62,643 nt of DNA from Cudoniella acicularis (taxonomy: Eukaryota; Ascomycota; Leotiomycetes; Helotiales; Helotiaceae). The notes under the pieces were generated by a model. It was given only the letters and a program-made list of their open reading frames with translations. It ran no database searches and was not told the origin of the DNA. The DNA lies in the NCBI GenBank assembly GCA_013054445.1, contig JAAMPI010000125.1:1-62643 (forward strand). Direction: 5' to 3'. Made by a program: the position numbers and the translations under genes. Below are positions 34,471 through 45,895 of this stretch, piece after piece; position 1 is the stretch's first letter; each line of letters starts with the position of its first letter.

Positions 34471-36310
34471 GAAATATTTCTCCAGATCCAGCTTCGCTAT
34501 TTGCTGCATGTTGGAATCCTCACTCACTGCAGGCATGCTTGAAAAATTCCAAGGGCAATTCGCGGGGTTTCGAAAGCCTTCCTTGGTACAACAGATCCTG
34601 ATCGTCGGTTCACTAAAACAGTGTGCCTAGTATCCTCCATACCCTTTTTGTCACATTATGTACAGTATCTTGTTTAAAAAGCATAGCGATGGTTTGGGCA
34701 TTTGAGGAGCATCAATCATCAAGTCTCGGTACGCGCACGCTACGAATGGCGTCCGAGGTACTTACTACCAGAAGGTTCAATAGTGTCCTATCAACATGAT
34801 GACATGATGACAACGCCTTAAATTAGAATAGAACCCCATGTTACGAATAAAAATAAAAAACGAGTCATAAAATGCCTTACCGTTTGTTGCGTCGTGTTCG
34901 CTGGATATTGTTCTCGGGGACAAGTAGGGTGGAGATGGTAAGACCTTCATTCCCTTTTCTACTGGTTCTCCAATAATGCGACTTGCGATTTTGGTATTTT
35001 GATAAAGTGTTAAGAGCTAAGACGAGAAGAAATTGAGTCACTATTGATACATATCCAAATGATATCCCCCCTCAACAAATTTATTTATCTAAGAGAAGAA
35101 GGAATTACGAAGCCCGTTTATCTTCTTGTCCTTTCTAGCTGCATTTTTATATTTGAGAGGGGAGCAAAAAAGCATTTAAAATCCGAAAAGCATGATGATT
35201 TTCGAATTCTTGACGTCGCCTGATAATTTTATATTGATAGTTGGGTGGTGAAGAGGCCTCTACCGGATTGTTTGCAGATAACAAGTTCGCCTCGCGTATA
35301 TATGATGAAGAAGAGGAGGAAGGGAGGTAGATATTAAAGGCAGAAGTAGTTTTTGGAAGTTGGGGGGGACAGGAGGGAAGAGTTAAAAGCCAGGGGATAA
35401 AAAAAGATGGATGGATACAGCGAGCGAGATTATGAGATATTGGGAGATACATGTCTGGAGAGGAGAGAAAAGATGGGGAGTATAGTAAGACAGGCACTTG
35501 TGCATATGTAAGACACAAGTCCCCGGAGGAAAAGGAGAATTCGATCTAGAATGAAAGACGCAGAGGTACCGGTAGCTGAGATAACGATTGTGTTAACTTT
35601 CCGATTGTTGTCTGGATAGGCACATTCTAATGTCAGGCATATGTACCCATGAATCAAATAAATCATAGGGATCCTTCTACTTAGCAGCAAGCCAATTTCC
35701 CATGTGGGAATATGAAAAAGAAATAAAAGAAGTGCCTTTCAATTGGGAGTGAAGCGACGGGTTGTAGTGAATTTCATGGCCCAAATACCTCACCCCCTTT
35801 CCGTGTGAGTAGTCCTCGTCATGTGTAAGTTAACAAGGCCCCGAGGAAACTATTTATAGCACGTTGTTCTTCTACTCCGGACTGTCGGAAAATCTTGGAA
35901 GATGTTGGAGATAAGAAGGAAATTTGGTTACTTAAAGACTATGTTCTCAGCAACGTTGATAGGGATAGTATAGCGAGTATTCCTCCACTCTGTTTTTCTC
36001 TCTTAGAACTAGGTTGTGAATTCAAAAATATGCATTCCTTGAGATACGAGTGAGTTATCGCTTTGAGAGCGGAATATGCCAGTAGAAAACCCCCGGAAGA
36101 TCTCACAGAAAGTAAAACAGTTTTTGGCAGAGAAACTCTTCTCACGGAGCATTTCAAAATCACTGAGCCATTTCCTTTGTTTGATGCATCGTAATTTTTC
36201 CCGTGGTGACCAGCAAAAAGCTAATGAGGTACAAGTCATCCGTGAGAGAAGCCTCTTCATTGGTGACATCACAATGCCATCCGAACCCATTCACGCCCAA
36301 ACCGTAAAAA
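34471..36310. other. Intergenic region between convergent genes, no gene seen
   Basis: 1.8 kb holding the 3' flanks of the F-box gene and of RPL17. It contains purine-rich low-complexity tracts near 35300-35420. The minus-strand frames at 35147-35690 are their complements and not supported. Confidence 0.5.
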
Positions 36311-37190
36311 CTATCGTCTATGCAGCAGTGATAGCACGACGCACACGGGCGCACGTTGTCTCGAGCTCAAGTGGACCTCCTCCCGACCAACAACCGCCTC
36401 CGACTTCTGAACAACTTCCTCGCCCTCGGTCAAGATCAATTCAATGTGGCAGGGATTCGACATGTATGGGTTGATCTGAAAAAATGATTAGCTACTTTTG
36501 CACCTCTTCCCTTAACTTAGAAGTCCTTACACGACCGTGAGCACGGTATGTTCTTCGGCGTTGCTTTGGTGCTTGGTTGACTTGGATGTGCTTGACGATT
36601 AAATTGCCAGTATCAAGACCCTTGGTATCGGCATTGGCTTCGGCGTTCTTGAGAAGACCAAGGAGGAACTCGGCGGACTTGACGGGCCATCTTGCGCGGG
36701 AAACACCGAATTGCTTGCCTAAATGTATATCCCATCAGCATTTCCTTCTCGAAATTTTGACTTCAATTTCTTGTACCTTGAGCGGCTCTTCCGGTACCAC
36801 CAGCATATCGTCTCATAGGGACAGCCTCCTTGTGCTCCTGAACATTCTCAAGGAACTTCACAGCGCGTTGAAGCTTCCAGCCTATTTTATCTCTTAGTGT
36901 TTGGTTCCAATTCGGAAAGATCGGGCCTATTATGTACCATTTATCGCTTGGGCGGTTTCGCGAGTGTTCTTGAAAGAGACTCGAAGGTATGCTCCGCGAG
37001 CGCGAGCCGACTTGGTGGGGTGAATCTCTGTCGCAGCGTAGCGCACCTGGGAAGAATTAAATTAGTATACAAACAGGACCGGAGTTGATTGCGAGGCCGC
37101 CACAGGGACGGGGGAAGTATCGCCATCTGAGCTTTCCACAGCGGCAGATCCATTCTGAAGTGGAGGAAAAAGATCGATCAAACTTACCAT
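36311..37190 (-). CDS. RPL17: 60S ribosomal protein L17 (uL22), frameshifted in the last codons
   Basis: Large-subunit protein lining the peptide exit tunnel. Five exons: 37190-37188 (ATG alone), 37046-36938, 36881-36777, 36718-36531 and 36475-36311; introns of 141, 56, 58 and 55 bp. Spliced reading starts [20 protein letters not shown] and includes [18 protein letters not shown] and the family [20 protein letters not shown]. An intron directly after ATG is common in fungal ribosomal protein genes. After LSSRQR the frame as sequenced reads [14 protein letters not shown] and stops at 36313-36311, giving 189 residues. Another frame gives the conserved tail [10 protein letters not shown] and a stop at 36320-36318. 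A small indel in CAACGTGCGCCCGTG (about 36342-36356) is therefore likely, probably a sequence error. Divergent from RPS18. Confidence 0.93.
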
Positions 37191-37455
37191 CTTGCCGTTG
37201 GATGGAGTGTTGTGTTTGGCGACGTCGACGTTTTTTTGACAAGATTCTGAGATTCAAAAAGACCTCCTCGCTTACCCGACTGGACTCCCGCACATTGCAA
37301 AGGGCACGCTTGCCCTCGTCTGTTTTCCACAAGCTAGCCTGATTGGACTTAGCGCCACGCTAGATCCACGAAACTTCAAAGTCATCTTTGGAGGTGAACA
37401 TCAAAACTCGACAAAGCCAGACAGGATTCGCGACAACGTCAAAAAGTCGCCCATC
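37191..37455. promoter_or_regulatory. Shared divergent promoter of RPL17 and RPS18
   Basis: 265 bp separate the two start codons, so both ribosomal protein genes must use this sequence. It contains a perfect inverted repeat AGGGCA-CGCT-TGCCCT at 37301-37316, roughly central. No obvious TATA box. Co-regulation of the two genes is inferred from the layout. Confidence 0.7.
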
Positions 37456-38115
37456 ATGTCGCTCGTCAGGTATGTATTAGATCGTCTTGCAATTGATCAT
37501 TGCTTTCGCGGACCTTCGTCTTGCGAATACAACGGCTGACATGCAATCCCGACAACAGTGGCGAGAAGTCGAACTTCCAATACGTATGTCAAGCAGCAGT
37601 AGGAGTCGCAGGCTCATCTAACCATCAATAGATTCTTCGACTCCTGAATACCAATGTCGAGGGAAAGCAAAAGGTCATGTACGCATTGACGAAGATAAAG
37701 GGTGTCGGACGCCGTTACTCCAACTTGGTCTGCAAGAAGGCTGATGTTGATCTCAACAAGCGGTATGGATCTGTTTGGACAGGGCAAAAAGACCGCAGGC
37801 TGATGAGAATGCAGTGCCGGTGAACTTACCTCCGAAGAGCTCGAGCGAATTGTCACCATTATCCAAAACCCAACCCAATACAAGATCCCTACCTGGTTCC
37901 TCAATCGTCAACGCGATATCGTCGATGGCAAGGACTCCCAAATTCTCGCTAACGGTGTCGATTCCAAGCTTCGTGATGATTTGGAGCGCCTGAAGAAGAT
38001 CCGGGCTCATCGTGGTCTTCGTCATTATTGGGGTCTCCGTGTTCGTGGCCAGCACTCCAAGACTACTGGTCGTAGAGGTCGTACTGTTGGTGTCTCCAAG
38101 AAGAAGGGTGGTTAA
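37456..38115 (+). CDS. RPS18: 40S ribosomal protein S18 (uS13)
   Basis: Small-subunit head protein that contacts the large subunit and the P-site tRNA region. Four exons, 37456-37469, 37559-37583, 37632-37762 and 37815-38115, with introns of 89, 48 and 52 bp; 156 residues, the family's normal length. Spliced sequence begins [20 protein letters not shown]. It includes [18 protein letters not shown], the helix-two-turn-helix region, [17 protein letters not shown] and the basic tail [18 protein letters not shown]. All joins keep frame and no residue looks anomalous. The first two exons are only 14 and 25 nt. Confidence 0.96.
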
Positions 38116-38560
38116 GCATTTGCGGGCATGGGATAAATTGGCTGGGTGGAGTGAGGCTTTGCGATGGATTGATGCGTTGCTCATGGCTTTACTGCACTTC
38201 TGTACTTCTGCATTTCAGCATGAAGAAAAGATTGGGTGTATGCTAGTACATCTAGTCAAAGGAACAAAACATCAAAATCCAAAATCCTCATTTCAAAACG
38301 TGGTGATTAATCGACTACTTGGCTACTTGGTGTGGTGTAGCCGCACTGAGTAGACCTGATTAAAGCGGTTGAAGTTACGTTGGACGACCTACTTGCGAAC
38401 TATTATTTTAAGTAAAGCTTTTTAAATTGCTACCCTTTCATAGTAATACGCATGCTCAAGGTCATAAAATGTAGCCCTTATTTTGCTCGGTCGAAATAAC
38501 TCCTTTTATGCTCGCTAACTTACTCGAGAAAACTGAAAAGTCCCAACCCAGTTTCCTTGC
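38116..38560. other. Convergent 3' flanks, no gene seen
   Basis: 445 bp between the stops of RPS18 and SDO1; AT-rich in the middle. It provides both terminator regions. Confidence 0.5.
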
Positions 38561-39481
38561 TCAGTCCTCATGAGTGACTGCCATATCTAGTACCTCAACT
38601 CTCCCTTGACCCTTCGTCTCACTCCCAATGAAATCTCCCAAACCCTTGAATGCACCGGGTTCCACGAATCCAGTCACCTCCCATTCCGTGCCCACAACAT
38701 CTTGTGTTTCCACTTGCTCTATGTAACTCAAAATGTGATCTTTCACTGTGCCATGCGTTTTCTCCTCCCCATCCACATGCGTTGCATCATGTCTTTTCGC
38801 AGCATGCTTAAGAATACTGGTTGGACAAGTCACTCGAAGCCTCATCCTGGCTCGAGCAACTGGAATGGGTTGACTTGCAATTAATGCTTTCATAGCATCA
38901 AGCGCTTGACTCTTTGCACTCTTCGTGGCAACAACACCAGTCCAGGCATGATGAACGGATTTTGGCTTTGACTCTCCTTCCTCCCCTGCCGTTGAGGTCC
39001 CAGTTGCATTTTCTGTGGTCGCGGGTTTGTCCTGTTGTGCCTGCGATCCTTGAGAACTCAACATATCAAGCGCTTTTTCAATCATGCCAGTTGTATAGAC
39101 TCTCTTCGTCTTCGGATCCACCAGCTTACTCGCCACGATCCCAATAACCTCATTGTGCACCCGCTCTAGTTGAGCCTGCCTTTCCTTTTCTCCAACTTGT
39201 AGCTCGCCTTTGCGCAAGATCTCGAGGATGATATCGTTCACTGGGGTTTTCTCTCCGAAAGCTTTCGCTAAGTCGGCCGAAGGGGCAGTCTGGCCTTTGG
39301 AAACATTTAGGAAGACGGAGTTTATTTGTAAGACGTTGTCCAGATCAGTCTCGATTCCAGAGCGCCACTCGAGGACTTTGTTCTTGTAGCACGCAATTTC
39401 GAAGCGCTTCTTGGCTTTCTTCAGTCGCACCAGTGACACGTTGGTCAGTTTGATTTGGTTGGAGGGTTGGTTGATAGGCAT
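38561..39481 (-). CDS. SDO1: Ribosome maturation protein SDO1 (SBDS family)
   Basis: Works with the GTPase EFL1 to release eIF6 (Tif6) from pre-60S subunits. Single exon, 306 residues, ATG at 39481. The N-terminal FYSH domain reads RFEIACYKNKVLEWRSG, then LDNVLQINSVFLNVSKG. A three-helix domain includes KTPVNDIILEILRKGELQVG and DPKTKRVYTTGMIEKAL. The C-terminal ferredoxin-like domain carries IASQPIPVARARMRLRV. A Gln/Thr/Ser-rich insert of about 30 residues (PATTENATGTSTAGEEGE) lies between domains 2 and 3 and is not in the yeast core. It lies next to the RPL17/RPS18 pair, giving three ribosome genes in 3.2 kb. Confidence 0.94.
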   Translation of the reverse strand: MPINQPSNQIKLTNVSLVRLKKAKKRFEIACYKNKVLEWRSGIETDLDNVLQINSVFLNVSKGQTAPSADLAKAFGEKTPVNDIILEILRKGELQVGEKERQAQLERVHNEVIGIVASKLVDPKTKRVYTTGMIEKALDMLSSQGSQAQQDKPATTENATGTSTAGEEGESKPKSVHHAWTGVVATKSAKSQALDAMKALIASQPIPVARARMRLRVTCPTSILKHAAKRHDATHVDGEEKTHGTVKDHILSYIEQVETQDVVGTEWEVTGFVEPGAFKGLGDFIGSETKGQGRVEVLDMAVTHED

Positions 39482-40209
39482 CGTGATGGGTTGATGGCGC
39501 AGAGGATTTATGCTTTTGAAGGGGCATAAAATCCGTGTGGTAGAAGACTACTCTGGGTGCTCATACTCGCTAGCAACCTTATGGTTCTTTTGGTGTGGTG
39601 TGGGGTGGGGTGGACTGCTGTCAATGAGGGGTACCTGGGACAGCCCATTTGGGTGCAACGGCCAAACAGACCATAAGGCCATTTGATATATCAACTGCGG
39701 AGTGCAAATTAATACTAGTAACGGAAAAATGCGGGTGTTGTTCCAGATTGCTCATTAGACCTCTACAATATCAACTTCATGGGCTACTTCGTACTACCTG
39801 TTGTTTTTGCTTCGCCATTTTCGGCGCTGCATGTGGCCATGGGCCTGAGCCAGGTACCAAAGTACGGCTTACGGCTTACGGCTTATCGAACATCAGCGAC
39901 GTAACCAAAATGAGCTAGGCCTCGCTAGAGTGAGAACCCTAACCAACCGATCCGCTGAAACAGGGAGCTCGGAGAGCGTCACAGGCGTTGCGTTGCCTCC
40001 CGCGCCTGGGGAGCAACGGTACCTACCTCTTTGTCCTCGTGCTCGTACTCCTGCTTCCCTCTCTCATCAATAACACTCACCCTCTGCACCATTCTCATCA
40101 AGCTTTGGTGACAGCTCTCTTGCCTTTCTCATATCTCATTTGAACACACTCCTTCCCGAGCTCCATCTGCCTACATCTTATCGGCACACCTCGCCTGGTA
40201 GCTCTCATC
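39482..40209. promoter_or_regulatory. Divergent promoter region of SDO1 and carboxypeptidase Y
   Basis: 728 bp between the two start codons. The CPY-proximal part (about 40030-40200) is strongly C/T-rich, as is typical of fungal leaders. No specific operator recognised. Confidence 0.5.
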
Positions 40210-42446
40210 ATGAAGCTCCTCTCATCCACCCTGCTGCTGGGTGCTGTCTCAGCAGCTACTGCTCCTCAGCAGATCTTGAAGAATCCCTCCAATGCCCAGA
40301 ATCCCTTAGAACAAGCTTCTAGGCCCGTTTCTGATGCCTGGTCGAAAGCACTCCATTCTTTTGGACAGTCAATGAAGGGCATGACGGCTGAAGCTCAGGT
40401 GTTGTGGGATGAGGTCGCCTTGCATTTCCCAGAAGCCATGGACAAGGCCAGCTTCTTCTCGTCCCCCAAGCCACACGTTCGAAAGCCGGATAGCACATGG
40501 GACTATGTTGTGAAGGGTGCAGATGTCCAAAGTGTCTGGGTTGAGAACTCCAAGGGCGAGAAGGAGAGGGAAATCGACGGGAGACTTGAAGCCTACAACT
40601 TAAGGGCTAAGAAAGTCGACCCCTCGAAGCTTGGTATTGATACCGTCAAGCAGTACAGTGGTTATCTCGATGACGAGGAAAACGACAAGCATCTCTTCTA
40701 TTGTGAGTCATGGATAGCCCCCCCCCCCCCTTTGCCTTGTCTGTCCTAACAGCATGCCAGGGTTTTTTGAGTCCCGAAACGACCCAAAGAACGATCCCGT
40801 AATCCTGTGGTTGAATGGTGGCCCTGGTTGCTCGTCTCTCACTGGCCTCTTCCTCGAACTCGGCCCCTCCTCAATCGACAAGAACCTGAAGGTTCACCGC
40901 AACCCATATTCCTGGAATGCCAATGCTTCCGTCATTTTCCTCGATCAACCGGTTAATGTTGGATACTCCTACAGCGGCTCATCCGTTAGCAATACCATCG
41001 CAGCTGGCAAGGATGTGTACGCTTTACTCACTCTTTTCTTCAAGCAATTCCCAGAATATGCGAAGCAGGACTTCCATATTGCTGGAGAATCGTACGCCGG
41101 ACATTATATTCCAGTCTTTACATCTGAGATCCTCTCACACAAGAAGCGAAACATCAACTTGAAGTCTGTCTTGATCGGAAATGGCCTTACAGACGGGTTG
41201 ACACAATACGAATATTACAAGCCAATGGCTTGTGGTGAGGGCGGTGCTGATGCAGTCCTTGATGCCGGTGAATGCCAATCTATGGAGAATGCTCTTCCTC
41301 GATGCCAGAGCATGATTCAAGGATGCTATGACAGCGAGAGTGTCTGGTCTTGTGTTCCTGCAAGCATTTACTGCAATAACGCCATGATCGGTCCTTACCA
41401 GAGAACCGGCCAGGTATGTTTTACATCAATTTCGAAGTTCTTCACTGACGATTCTAGAACGTATACGACGTCCGAAGCAAGTGTGAGGATGACAGCAACC
41501 TCTGCTACTCAGCATTGGGATGGATCAGCGACTACCTAAATCGGAAGGATGTCCAGCAAGAGCTCGGTGTTGAAGTCAGCTCTTATGACAGCTGCAACTT
41601 CGATATTAACCGAAACTTCTTGTTCCAGGGAGATTGGATGCAGCCATTCCACCGTTTGGTTCCAGGGATTTTGGAAGAAATTCCTGTCCTAATGTAAGCA
41701 CTTTTACTTGATCTATACCCGTCATCCAGCTCCTGGAGTACGCCCTCCTTGGGTTAGCACAACCATATAGCATAGATGCAATTGGCTAAAGCTCTGACGA
41801 TCACTCACCTACCCCCATCTAGACATTTTGAAAGGCATCTCATACTAATATACGTGTGATTTAGTTACGCCGGTGACAAGGACTTCATCTGCAATTGGTT
41901 AGGTAACCAAGCCTGGACAAACGCTCTTGAATGGCCAGGTCAAAGTGCCTTCAACAAGGCCGATATCAAGGACTTGAAAGTTGAGGGCAAGAGTTACGGA
42001 AAGGTCAAGAACAGTGGCAACTTGTAAGTTCTCCTTGATGCCTCTATTCGGGGATGGGTGGCGCTTTCGGCCAAAGCCCGCAATGGGGGATTTCTTACCT
42101 GAGCGAGGGCAAAGAAGCTAACGATAGTCCCCTAGCACTTTTATGCAAATATTTGAGGCAGGGCACATGTAAGAATCCCTCCCATTAGCAACCAAATATA
42201 TAACATGTAACTAACCTGCCATTTTTTAGGGTCCCAATGAACCGTAAGTTGGATTATTTACTTCCCATTATCATGAATCCTCCGCACCTTAAGACTTCCC
42301 CTCTCATCCCTTTTTGCGCCCTTTGAGCCAGCATTGATTTGCTACAATCGATAAAGCTGTAGGACCATACGCATACTAACTTTACTCCAGAACCTGAGGC
42401 ATCATTGGATTTCTTGAACAGATGGGTTGGTGGAGAATGGTTCTGA
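40210..42446 (+). CDS. cpyA: Vacuolar carboxypeptidase Y (serine carboxypeptidase, S10)
   Basis: Vacuolar exopeptidase that removes C-terminal residues. Seven exons: 40210-40702, 40761-41413, 41458-41693, 41865-42023, 42136-42168, 42230-42243 and 42391-42446; 547 residues, normal for fungal preproCPY. Signal peptide [18 protein letters not shown], a propeptide to about residue 130, then the mature enzyme ([20 protein letters not shown]). Catalytic triad: Ser about 275 in GESYAGH, Asp about 465 in [11 protein letters not shown], His about 524 in FEAGHMVPMNQP. The oxyanion segment is [10 protein letters not shown]. Paired cysteines of the CPY insertion are present ([17 protein letters not shown]). 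The last four exons are short, 159 nt or less. The first intron contains a C11 run. Identification is firm. Confidence 0.95.
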
Positions 42447-43295
42447 AGACTAGAATTAATGAGATGATGGTCGAAGTATATTAACAAATGGTGATACAAG
42501 ATCAATGGCGTTGGGTTCATTTTGTTAGTTTACTTAGAACCTAAACTCATATTGGAAACAAATATATTTATTGAAAGGATTTGTCAAACATTGAAGCTAT
42601 TGGTTTTGTATACTTTCTCTTATAATTACCAAGCTACTTACTGACACCTCTGACATGAGATTATGAACTAATTCCGCCGGAATAATTAACTTCACAGTGG
42701 TTTGCGATGTGTAAGAGAGGATTCAATTGCTTAGATTAATTGCTTCTTTATCTAAGCAAATATATCAAGATCCTCTGTCTCGGGAGGGTTCTCATTCCTG
42801 ACAAGGATCGCAGGTGAAATGTGTGGGGGCAGTGGGGCGATCAATTCAGCCGTTGTAGAGAGCAGCGACTCAGCGAGCTCTTTCTAAACGGCTGTGTCTT
42901 TGAGGCACCTTTACGGCAGGTCATATATCCGCACCCGCTTGCAAATGCAGGAACACAACGCACCATCGCCATGGTTGAGCTCGTTTTCAACGCGGGATAA
43001 ATGCATCAACCCCGCTTGTCATGAACGGCTTCTTGCTTATCGCTCTCGGTGATTTGTGACCGGTGCATTACCGGACTGATGTCGATCGTTCGCTACAGCC
43101 GTGTAGCTGCCTCTTTCAGCATGGTTCATCCGGTGCAGAACGCACTTCCCTTATGGAAGAAAACAAAGATGGGGATTAATATATATACAGATAGGTAGGT
43201 GGGATTGACTTTTCTGCCCTTCTTTCTTCTTTTTCCTTTACTCCCACTTCTGTCGAGCACACCGTCCGCGTGAAGGTCAGTTGCTCATCGTCGCT
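42447..43295. promoter_or_regulatory. Spacer between two S10 carboxypeptidase genes, with a TATA-like site
   Basis: 849 bp. A TTAATATATATAC sequence at about 43176-43188 lies roughly 110 bp upstream of the next start and is followed by a C/T-rich tract, consistent with a core promoter. No gene seen. Confidence 0.45.
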
Positions 43296-45447
43296 ATGTT
43301 TTCAACATGTCTTTTACTGGCTTCCTCATGGGTTGGAGCATCAATCGCCCAATTTGTTAAAGCCCCAACCGATTTGAAGGAGGCAATGGGATATGCTGGA
43401 ATTCCAGTGCGGTACAAGGAGGCGCCCACCGGCATCTGTGAGCTCGATCCAAGCGTGAAAAGCTATTCGGGGTACGCAGACGTATCCGAGAATGAGCACA
43501 TATTCTTCTGGTTTTTCGAGGCACGCAATCAAGACCCCACAGACGCTCCTTTGACTGTCTGGATTAATGGCGGGCCCGGATCTTCTTCCATGATCGGATT
43601 GTGGGAGGAAAATGGACCTTGCAGGGTTGATAGCAGCGGGAACGTCTATTCGAACCCTTATAGTTGGAATAATGTTAGCAACATGATCTGTAAGAACATT
43701 CTCTCATTTCACTAAAATTTTAATGGAGGTCTATTACAAGATGTTAATGACACACAGACATCGACCAACCTACTCAGGTATTTTGAATTTACCCCGACAA
43801 GAAAAGCATTATATCTAACCTGCATAGGTCGGCTTCTCTTACAGTATTCCCGTAAATGGTTATGTGGACTCTGCGTCGTAGGTGCGCCATTTCTTGACTC
43901 AGAAAATATCTAATCTTTTCAGTGGTGCCATTATCAGCCTTCCTGGAGATATCTGCCCAGATTATGCAGGATCTTCTTGTGGAACCTATAGTACTCCGAA
44001 TCTCACCTTGACAGCGAATACAACCGCAAATGCTGCGCCTAACTTCTGGAAGACGCTTCAGGGCTTCATGGGAGCATTTCCTCAATATTCACGAAACGGT
44101 TTCCATTTTGCAACTGAATCCTACGGTGGACATTACGGACCCATCTTCAATGAGTATATCGAAGAACAAAATGCCAGAAATATATATGGAGCCCACAAGA
44201 TCTCATTGGAATCTGTCATGATTGGGTAGGTTTGTTCCTATGTTCTTCTGTCCAAAGGCTCACACGGGAACAGTAACGGATGGTTCGATCCATTAATCCA
44301 GTATCAAGCCTATTACAACTTTACTGTTTTCCCTGGCAATACTTACGACTATTCACCGTTCAGTGACAGTGTCAAAGCTCAATTCTACAACAATGTTTAC
44401 GGGAAAGGAAACTGTGTTGACCAGATTAAGGATTGCGCCGCGCGTGGCATCAATGAGATTTGCGCGGCAGCAGACGCTTTTTGTGCTAATTTAGTAGAGA
44501 GTGTTTACGACAATTATCTGAACAGAGATGAATATGACATGCGAGAGTAAGTTCTATCTTCTTCACAAATGCCGTTGGAGGCCTTCGGAGCCTTGACCTT
44601 TCACGAGACTACCAAACATGCCGTACTAATTACAATATTTAGATTGAGGCCGGATCCTTTTCCTTACAGCTACTATGTCAATTACCTCAACTCGCCCAAA
44701 GTACAAGCTGCTATTGGAGCCTACCAGAACTACAGTGGCTCTTCAACGGCGGTGGGCAATGCCTTTACATCAACTGGCGACGATAACCGTGAGTCTGGAA
44801 CTATCGAGGCACTGCAGAAGCTACTGGACCAAGGCATTATAGTCATGCTGTTTGCAGGCGATGCCGATTACAAGTACGTAATTTTCTCTGCTCGGAAGGC
44901 AAATAACTGATAATTTAGTTGCAACTGGCTTGGCGGAGAAGTTGTCTCTGAGGAGGTCAACGCACCAGGATTCTCCAAGGCTGGGTACACCAATATTACC
45001 ACTTCAGACGGTATTGTCCATGGCCAGGTGAAGCAAGCAGGACAATTTAGCTTCTCCAGAATTTACGAGAGCGGGTAAGAACAATGCCCTAAAGCATCTT
45101 TTAAGCATCGCTCGGGAGTTAGTGAGAGGTACCAGACTAATTTGTGGTTTCACAGGCACGAAGTTCCATTCTACCAACCCCTCGTTGCACTCGAGATCTT
45201 TGAGCGCACAATAAACGGCAAAGACATCGCAACAGGCACCATTGAGCCAACCGAGAGCTACTTGACAAAAGGAACCCCAAAAAGCACCTACAGAGAAGGA
45301 AATGCCACGATGCAGTTCTCGGTCACGCCGCCAAATGCTATATACAACACCACGACTAATGCCCCGAATCGGGTATCGAAGAGGGAGGCTACAATGAAAA
45401 GAGACCTGGGCGTACTGAGCCACGCTGGGAAGAAGTTCAAGCCTTAA
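43296..45447 (+). CDS. Secreted-type serine carboxypeptidase (S10 family)
   Basis: Eight exons, 43296-43689, 43758-43777, 43828-43877, 43923-44225, 44274-44546, 44643-44873, 44919-45074 and 45156-45447; 572 residues. ATG at 43296 opens a signal peptide ([18 protein letters not shown]). No long CPY-type propeptide: the SYSGYADV motif starts near residue 50. Catalytic Ser about 221 ([10 protein letters not shown], where the usual Gly before Glu is Thr), Asp about 420 (FAGDADYNCNW), His about 477 ([11 protein letters not shown]). The substrate loop motif is [10 protein letters not shown], with Ser instead of the Cys of CPY. Many N-x-S/T sites suggest glycosylation. A basic C-terminal stretch ([12 protein letters not shown]) may be cleaved by a kexin-like protease. 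It is distant from its neighbour cpyA, so not a recent tandem copy. A 20-nt second exon is notable. Confidence 0.92.
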
Positions 45448-45895
45448 TTTTAATGTGTAATGACCTTTCTAAAGTAGTCAGCTGCTTAAAAAGTAAACTT
45501 TTTTTTGAAGTGTTCCACAAAAATTTTGGAAATTTTGAATACAGCCCCTGAAGTGCCATCCAAGTAACAATAGTGAAATCTGAAATTAGAGAGGTGATTC
45601 GAAGAAGAATGAACATTCTGCATCCTCAATCTTTTGCAAGAAGAAACGGTTCCTCCTCATGTAGGCCTCTTCCTGTTAGTAAGTGAGATCCATGGTAGCC
45701 TTAATCCCAAGACCTATTTCAACAGACATGCTGGCAGCGCAAATCTAAGAGACAGCAATTAAAACGCAAAGAAGGAATCTCAAATAATCTGTCTGGTAAA
45801 CGATATAATTTCTAGAAGAGCCACTCAGGATAGCTTATCGTGTATATATGCATATTTACAGATTTATGTAATTCCAATTCCGAAAAGGAATCAAC
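45448..45895. other. Convergent 3' flanks, no gene seen
   Basis: 448 bp, AT-rich, between the S10 carboxypeptidase and the Cas1-like gene. Confidence 0.5.

Noticed and set aside
37047..37187. Box C/D snoRNA in the first intron of RPL17
   Set aside because: Ribosomal gene introns often host snoRNAs, but I see no RTGATGA box and no CTGA box at suitable positions.
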